NCBI RefSeq assembly: GCF_011386835.1
Contig: NC_088796.1
Location: 30,583,011 to 30,647,010 of the forward strand
Direction of reading: 5' to 3'
Source of the DNA: Chrysemys picta bellii
Lineage: Eukaryota; Chordata; Testudines; Emydidae
DNA length: 64,000 nucleotides
Made by a program: the position numbers and the translations under genes. This document shows positions 56,996-64,000 of the stretch, piece by piece. The notes beneath the pieces were generated by a model. It had not been told where the DNA came from. It did not search any database and saw only the letters and a program-made list of their open reading frames with translations. Every line of letters begins with the position of its first letter. The stretch's first letter is position 1.

Positions 56996-57991
56996 AAAAA
57001 AGAAGAACAGGAGTACTTGTGGCACCTTAGAGACTAACAAATTTATTAGAGCATAAGCTTTCGTGGACTACAGCCCACTTCTTCGGATGCATATAGAATG
57101 GAACATATATTGAGGAGATATATATACACACATACAGAGAGCATAAACAGGTGGGAGTTGTCTTACCAACTCTGAGAGGCCAATTAATTAAGAGAAAAAA
57201 AACTTTTGAAGTGATAATCAAGCTAGGCCAGTACAGACAGTTTGATAATAGGTGTGAGAGTACTTACACGGGGAGATAGAGTCAATGTTTGTAATGGCTC
57301 AGCCATTCCCAGTCCTTATTCAATCACATCAGCCATACCATCAGGGGCTCGTTCACCTGCACATCTACCATGTGCCAGCAATGCCCCTCTGCCATGTACA
57401 TTGGCCAAACCAGACAATCTCTACGCAAAAGAATTAATGGACACAAATCTGACATCAGGAATCAAAATACTCAAAAACCAGTGGGAGAATACTTTAACCT
57501 GTCTGGTCATTCAGTGACAGACCTGCGGGTGGCTATATTACAACAGAAAAACTTCAAAAACAGACTCCAAAGAGAGACTGCAGAGCTAGAATTGATATGC
57601 AAACTAGACACAATCAACTCCGGTTTGAATAAGGACTGGGAATGGCTGAGCCATTACAAACATTGACTCTATCTCCCCGTGTAAGTACTCTCACACCTAT
57701 TATCAAACTGTCTGTACTGGCCTAGCTTGATTATCACTTCAAAAGTTTTTTTTCTCTTAATTAATTGGCCTCTCAGAGTTGGTAAGACAACTCCCACCTG
57801 TTTATGCTCTCTGTATGTGTGTATATATATCTCCTCAATATATGTTCCATTCTATATGCATCCGAAGAAGTGGGCTGTAGTCCACGAAAGCTTATGCTCT
57901 AATAAATTTGTTAGTCTCTAAGGTGCCACAAGTACTCCTGTTCTTCTTTTTGCGGATACAGACTAACACGGCTGTTACTCTGAAACCTGTC
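56996..57991 (+). mobile_element. Penelope-like element copy 3, foldback with 327-bp arms and 13-bp TSD
   Basis: TTCAGGCTTAATG occurs at 56983-56995 and 57992-58004 as target duplication. Arms at 56997-57323 and 57625-57951 are both 327 bp and inverted to each other, apparently without mismatch over most of the length; the 301-bp spacer holds most of the GIY-YIG frame. The 3' end (57952-57991, 'gcggatacagactaacacgg') occurs only on the right, so the left arm is an inverted copy of the 3' region. Reverse transcriptase is absent. Inverted terminal copies of this kind are known for Penelope-like elements. Confidence 0.92.
57350..57666 (+). pseudogene. GIY-YIG endonuclease fragment, Penelope-like
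   Basis: In frame with 57370, the open stretch reads MCQQCPSAMYIGQT, LRKRINGHK, then PVGEYFNLSGHS, LQRETAELELICKLD and GLNKDWEWLSHYKH, stopping at 57664-57666. It shows a CxxC pair, the YIG part of GIY-YIG, the conserved Arg in LRKR and a His nearby. This is the C-terminal endonuclease of canonical Penelope-like elements. Upstream residues and the RT are gone, so it is a remnant, but this piece is uninterrupted for about 100 codons. Its last residues lie in the right inverted arm. Confidence 0.85.
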
Positions 57992-58004
57992 TTCAGGCTT
58001 AATG

Positions 58005-61000
58005 GCTATCATAAATATTTTTTTAAAAAAACAAATCTTGGTTGCATTAATGGGGAGGTTTTTTGGCAAAAAATCAGAATGAAAGCCGAAAGTCGGATGC
58101 ACTTTTTCTCCTTGTTCCAGAATGAAAAGGCCAGGGGCAAATGATGGTTAAGAACAGGTGTTTTAGCTCTGTTTGCCAACTGTATAATTAAGAATGATGA
58201 CTGTACAGTATAGAGAATAAAACAGAATAGGATTAACTGATAACTAGAGCACAATAGGAGACAGAGTAGAAATCAGAGCTTAGATACCATGGTAATGACT
58301 CGTGTTATAGAAATCCCAGAAGCCGATAATGGCAAGGTTAGACTATGAATCTGTAAATTTCTACAAATGGGCGGAGCCCTGCACTTGCCCAGAGTCCCAC
58401 TGCAGCCAGAGCAGCTTCACATGAATGGAAGTGTCCAGCCAGAGAGAGCAGCTTCCAGGATCAGGGCTTTAAAAGTAAAATTTGAAAAAGAGCTGAGTTA
58501 AATCTGCAGCAGCACAATGCACCTCTGTAAAAACTTCCCTAGTTTCAGATGGAATTTATACACATTATCTGCTATCTGGGGATTCTTCATGTTACTGGGT
58601 GTAGAACAAGCATGTTTCTAATAGTATCTTAAGGCCTTCCCATTTTAATTTTGCAAGAGATGTGTTGCTCTAAGCCAACACTTTCTGCTCTCTATTGTAT
58701 GCTGTTCGCTTTTACTTCACACCTTCACAAAAGGATGGTGGTTTTAGTGGCTGTTCTTTGGAAAATAGGAACTTTTATACACTGATTATTTGGATCACTG
58801 GCTAATTCAAGGAAAGTGTTAGAGAAAGCATCAGGCTCCGTCTCTAGTGACCCTTATGTTTTGGTGGCACTGGTGACTCCTGATAAAGAGAAAAGCCATA
58901 CAGCTATTTCACAAATCTGGGAATTCTGGGACAGTTTTCAGTACAAGTCTAGGGAGAGTTTCTCCCAGAACAGGCAGTTCATGAAAACACGAAGTCAGCT
59001 TCAACATATTTCATCTTATCTATCAGTCCCTGCCCCTGAGGGAATAAAAGCATTAGAAGACCAACACCTTCCATTTACTGCCCTATAGTAAAAGACTTGA
59101 TAAATGTAATGCTGATTGATTTTTTTAAACAAAAATCTAGCATATAGCTGGTGGAAAGTGAGAGAACAGCAGTAGTTAGCTCCTACCCTCTCTATTACGG
59201 TTACATGCCGTGATTCAATTTTTGTTTCGAAAGACAGTGGGCCTGTCAGAAGAACTGTTAATCAGAAACAAAAGGGGCCCTGTAACCCCATCTTGAGCTG
59301 ATGGAGTTCTCCTTTTATTATGGATCATATTTTGAATTTGCTTGATAAGGTCAGTCCTGAAGATACACTGTAGCTTTCACTCCCCAAAAATGAAATAGCA
59401 ACTTAAAATGATGAAGAGAGCTCTGCACTGCAGCATTCAGACAGCCCGGGTGAAAGCCTGAGTCCTATGAGGTCAATGCAAAACTCCCATTGCCTTCAAT
59501 GGAACAATGTTAGACCAATACTGAGCACTTTTAAAAATTCCATTCTACATGGGCTCTGTTAATTCATCTGTGCCTCTAACATAGGAATAGTTCTTTCTGG
59601 CAGATATTTTCAGGCTGTGCTGAGACTTCTAACGGTTCTCTGACGTCCTTAGAATTACTAGAATTTACATTGGCTTTTTAATTGCTTCTGCACTGATGCA
59701 TTGTAAGAAGAGCACATCCCTGCCTGCACCAGCCACTGGTGCTTTTGTTGTTGCTGATTTCTCAGAAGAAATTATGTACATCAGTAAACCCAGCAAGTAC
59801 AGACTATTTTAAAAACAGGGTTAGAGAACAGTTAAAAGAAGTCACAAGTATGCAGAGGAAACTCCATTTAAAGAAAAGGCTTTAGAAGGCTGGACATTAA
59901 AATGGTGATGGGTGCTATAGAAACTCCTACTAAAGCAGCACTGTCTGCAGGTGGGAAACCCTCCCTCAAAACTTTAACAAAAAAATCTCAATAAATTATG
60001 AAAAGTTTTTGAAAGATCATCTTATTTTTAAAGTATTTTAAAAAGCTTCCCCCCCTCCGAGGGGGGGCAATTAAAATGGGTGTCTTCCATTAAAGTTTTC
60101 CTTTAATTGCCCTAATGTAGCTAGCTGTTGGGCGTGGGGGTAGGGGTGGGGGAGTGGTTCCTGAAGGATGGGGAACATTTTGATACTTGTCTTGATTTTG
60201 TGTTTTCTGGCCGGCCTTTGAATAGAATATCATATGTCTTTGAATTTGTACAGCCTGTTACGACACATATAGCCCTCTCTGTGTTCTGTGATCAAGGAGT
60301 TTACGATTTGCTGTAGTGGTTCCACTGCAAACGTGAGTACACAAGATGAGAGTAAAACACTCTATATGAGACAGTGAAGAGCTTGAACCAAAACACTGGA
60401 GTTAAACACCTCTGAAAGTCAGAACTCAGATCTGGATTTCCCAGCTGCTCCTAAACTCTTTAATGAGCTGAACCAAAGCCCCTGATCTAAACACCCTCCC
60501 TCATGAATTTTGGGGCTTTGAAATTTGCATCCAAATTTTGCTGCTTGAGCTCATATCTTGTTCCAGTCACACTGGCCATGGCTTTCATAACATTACCACA
60601 TCACATCTAAATAGTGCTTAAATGGGACCTGTGTCTCATAGGTCTTGTACAAGCTCCCTGAATATAGGTAAATTCCCTTTAGGATTAATTATGATTTATT
60701 TATATAGCTCCACCAATATGCACCTTACAGGCAAATAAAACATGATATCTGATGCCCTTCAGTGAGAATTGTCAGAGGTGCTAAACACCAGCAGCTTCTG
60801 ACAATGTCAGCAGGAACAGAAGGCCCTCAGAATTCCTGATAATCAACAATTGCCCTCTGAGCTAAGACACAACAGAAGGCCTGATAAACAATGGAGTGTA
60901 AGAGACAAAACACATCAACCATCCTTGTTACTCATTCTTATTGCTCAAATTCTAGCCCAATTGTCAAATGTGGCAGCTCACTCCCCTCTGTACCTTCAAG

Positions 61001-62184
61001 GCAAAGATGAAGCTGCTTAGCCAGTGGTTTTATAACTGGTGAACTCAATCAATAATCGATTTATATTTACATATAAATGAAGATACAAGTAAAAGCAAAA
61101 TACTGTGGTGGTTTATGCCTGATTAAGAGAGTATATAAGCTATGTATGCAACTGATGTGCAGTACTCTGGTTGCTGGCAAATGGCCAGTGCAGTCCTCAG
61201 TGTTGTAAAGATTGAGTAATGATGTGAAAAATGTTTCATTTATAAATCAAAGGTTTGATATTTTGAGTGTGTGTCTGGTTGTAGGAGCAACTGAAATCAC
61301 TATTGTTGGTTTTACTTCTGCCACTTAAAACCACCTATGCAACTTCATGTGAATGTATTTATAGCAAAGTCAAGTTTGGTTTCAAACAAGGAAAAAATCT
61401 TCTTAGGTTGAGCCCAGTGCCAAGCATGCCTTGGGCACCAAATAAAGAAATAATACTCTTGTATGCCAAATTTTATCCTTGGAACAAATCCTTCAAGATG
61501 GAGGAGGGCAGGAGTGGATTGTAATAGAAACTCCGATAGTGCTTCCTGTAAAGCATGTGCAACCTTCAGCACCCATCCTACAACTGGGCCCTTAATGTCT
61601 AACAAGGCATTTAATGGGTCTTTTGTTGTTGTTTCTAGACTTTGAAGAATATGGGAGGAGGAACGATTTCTTTCTACCTTCACTAAGAATTTTGTGCACA
61701 TCTCTGCTTTGAATGAAAAGGCATGTCTCTGATCATAGCAGAACTGAACTTTTTAGATGTAAAGAACATCACACAGTGCTGGTCAACAACTAAAGAAACT
61801 TGTAATGAAATAATGGAAAATTCTTTTTTTTTTTCATTTTGAAGTGTTCAGTGCTTTTCAAAATCCTTTTCAACTTCTTCATTTTATTGAAAACATCATG
61901 GAAATGTTATGTTTACTGAAAGCCTAGTAAATAAATACAACTTTAAAAAAAAAGCAGAATATTTTTATGAAAAATTAATTTAAAAATATTGACAATATTT
62001 TCAGGAAAAATATAATTTTTCAAAAAGGCCATTTTTGTTCAAAAAAGTCAACTACCTCTACATGTAAAAACAAAAATGCCTGTGGATTTTCATCTATACA
62101 GAGTAAGTATAAAGCGGGAAAAGATAAATTCAACCTTAGTTACTCTTATTTGACTGGGGTCAAGATATATATTAAAAAAAAAAA
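58005..62184. other. Intergenic tract, no gene recognised
   Basis: No host gene seen. The longest frame on the minus strand, 61345-61701 (118 codons), has no recognised domain. A segment at 59455-59525 has 'aggtcaatgcaaaactccc' and 'cattgccttcaatgg', a foldback-repeat word. A short C/G-rich palindrome lies at 60049-60068. Confidence 0.35.
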
Positions 62185-62345
62185 AACACCCAAAGTTAGG
62201 TTCCTATATGCTCATTTAAATCTTAAATAAGCACTTTTGAATATCAGGCCACTTATTTGGCCACTTACCTATATACTTAGGTATCTAATTTAAGAGATCC
62301 ATTTTTGAAAAATCTTGAACTGGAAGCTTAGGTGCCAGAATATTT
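62185..62345. repeat. Foldback repeat fragment
   Basis: 'cacttttgaatatcaggcc' and 'aggtatctaatttaag' with 'agcttaggtgcc' are words of the 43738-43945 family in a decayed form. Confidence 0.35.
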
Positions 62346-64000
62346 AGTGCACTAGTAAAGGTTATATAGGACTCATCTTCAAAGTAATCTATGAATATTA
62401 ACTAATTAGTATTACTACAGTACGTGTCCAGGAAAGCTGTGTTATAATAATTTGTTTTAACATAGCCCTCAAAATCTTTATTGATGAGGTGCTGACATCA
62501 TGTACTTGGGTATAATTATAATCTAATAGGCTGCTCAAATACAGCCATATAATCCATATATGATGGTGATTAATCATCACTTTTGAAGGCTAGAAAGGCT
62601 ACAGTGCAGTATCATAAAGCCCTGGCACAGAATAAATGTGTTTGTTTAATGACATATGCACTCAGTAGAAAATCAAAACCAAGAAAATTGAAGCATCAGC
62701 ATCATAATTCATTAATGGAGAGTTTTGCTTTCTCAGTGACTAATACTAACAAAACATCTGTTAATTCATTTAAATTGTGCTTGATGTGACCTAGTTTATG
62801 TAATAAATGTTTTTTGGCAAATCTGGATTGAAACTAAATATAGAAATTATAAATGACCAACAGATGTTCAGTCAAAGAACAATAATGATAAAAAACCCTG
62901 CACAGTAAGTGTATAATTTGAGATACAGCATTGTATGCAATGATTCCACAATTAAATGCTAGAGATGAGCATATACTGAAACAATGTGGGTTACAGGATA
63001 TTAGCAAACTAACCACAAGTAATTCAGTAACCTGTTCCCAGAAAAGTGCAGGTCAGCTTTTGAGAGGAATTAGTGGAAAAATAACTGCTCAGAGCTTGCA
63101 ATATGTATTGTATGTATTTAGATCCACTGACATGGTGAAGGACTAAAAAAAACAAAACACAAGGAAATATGAGAGTAGAAAGCACATGGCCTCTTCTTAA
63201 TTCTCACCCTGCTCAATCAACTAACTCCTTTCAACACATATGATCCATCCATTCTCCTGGGTTGTTCTTTTGTGAATCTATATTCTATTGATTCGACTAG
63301 ATTCTTCCTATCTCTCTGACTGCTGCTTCAGAATCACCTTGAATGACTTCTCCTGCTTGCTCCAACTCTGTCCACATCATTCAGCATTCTTTCCTTGCTC
63401 CCCCTTTTTTCCCATCCTGCTCTTTATTTCTGAATGACCTAAACCATTCTCACAGTTTCAACTAATGTCTCTATGCAGATGATTCCCAAATCTACCACTT
63501 CACCCCATTCTGTCTCTCTCTATTTATTTTCACATCTCAAAGTGTCTTTCTGGATGTTCCACTCTCCGTTCAAACCCAATATGGTGAAAGCGAATGATCT
63601 TTCAAACTATCACTGCTGCTTAGTTCTTCATCCTAGCGGGTAGTTTTGCTATCCTCCTTGTGACATAGCTGTGTCACCTCAAGCATCATATTAGCACCAT
63701 TTTGAGACTGGATTTTCCATTCCTTGTCTTCTATTTCTTATGGACTGAACTGTATTGTCTCTCCAACTTAGTTCACAGTCTCATATTACAGGGTCTATGT
63801 TTTTCTCTATGTATTGTCCAGTACCACATGCATTGGCAGCCCTTGGTAAATAATAAAGATGACTAGACAGAAATACTCTGTGGGCTTTCTCCCTGTGTAA
63901 CAGATCTCCACTAGTCCTGTCCAAAGTTAATGAACTAGCATTTGGTATGTTCTGTAAATGGAGCAAAAAATTGTCATACTGGATCATGACAGAATTCCTA
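62346..64000. other. Intergenic sequence to the window end
   Basis: No supported gene or repeat. Short frames at 62583-63146 and 63781-63987 show no domain. Confidence 0.4.

Noticed and set aside
57862..57890. Third hammerhead-like site in the Penelope copy at 57 kb
   Set aside because: The first catalytic box reads CCGAAGA instead of CTGATGA, so the core is not intact; the GAAA box alone is not enough.
57027..57921. Two identical 64-codon frames on opposite strands (57027-57221 and 57727-57921)
   Set aside because: They are the same sequence in the two inverted arms of the Penelope element, not duplicated genes.

Overview
This is a 64 kb stretch of vertebrate nuclear DNA. The repeats point to a sauropsid, most likely a turtle: several CR1 LINE 3' ends, a tRNA-derived SINE carrying a CR1 tail, Penelope-like elements with GIY-YIG endonuclease sequence, many hAT-type miniature elements, and old MIR/L2 remnants. 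The organism call is an inference; no search was run.

I can support only one host protein-coding gene. It is MRPS30 (mitoribosomal protein mL65, also called PDCD9), on the + strand in five exons: 16103-16649, 16917-17062, 21851-21956, 22831-23007 and 27366-27634. The joined reading frame is 414 residues with consistent splice phases and GT-AG borders. A CpG-rich, TATA-less promoter precedes it (about 15700-16102), with a ZNF143-type ACTACA/CCCAGCA element, two CCAAT boxes, a CACGTG E-box and a YY1-type element over the start codon. A poly(A) signal lies at 27856-27861.

Layout: 1-15.6 kb is intergenic, with MIR, CR1, L2-like and LTR-like repeats, one Penelope-like insertion (2151-2665), and a 57-bp minisatellite (14993-15640) next to the promoter and split by a 124-bp transposon. 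The MRPS30 introns (16.65-27.37 kb) hold a CR1 copy, a Penelope palindrome, several miniature transposons and a SINE. From 28 to 64 kb the DNA is a gene desert. It holds a decayed hAT transposon (31947-35287) interrupted by a solo LTR with a 5-bp target duplication (33826-34976), a 612-bp hAT miniature element with a perfect 8-bp duplication, a C-rich TIR element with a 9-bp duplication (55657-56805), and a 996-bp Penelope-like insertion with 327-bp inverted arms (56996-57991). In mammals MRPS30 lies in a sparse region between FGF10 and HCN1; nothing here contradicts that arrangement, but neither neighbour is in the window.

The most interesting signal is in the three Penelope-like copies. Each is a foldback in which an inverted copy of the element's own 3' end sits at its 5' end. 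In two of them (2.5 kb and 18.4 kb) the repeated end carries a hammerhead-ribozyme-like core, and two have clean 12-13-bp target duplications. This fits known Penelope biology and I do not claim a new system.
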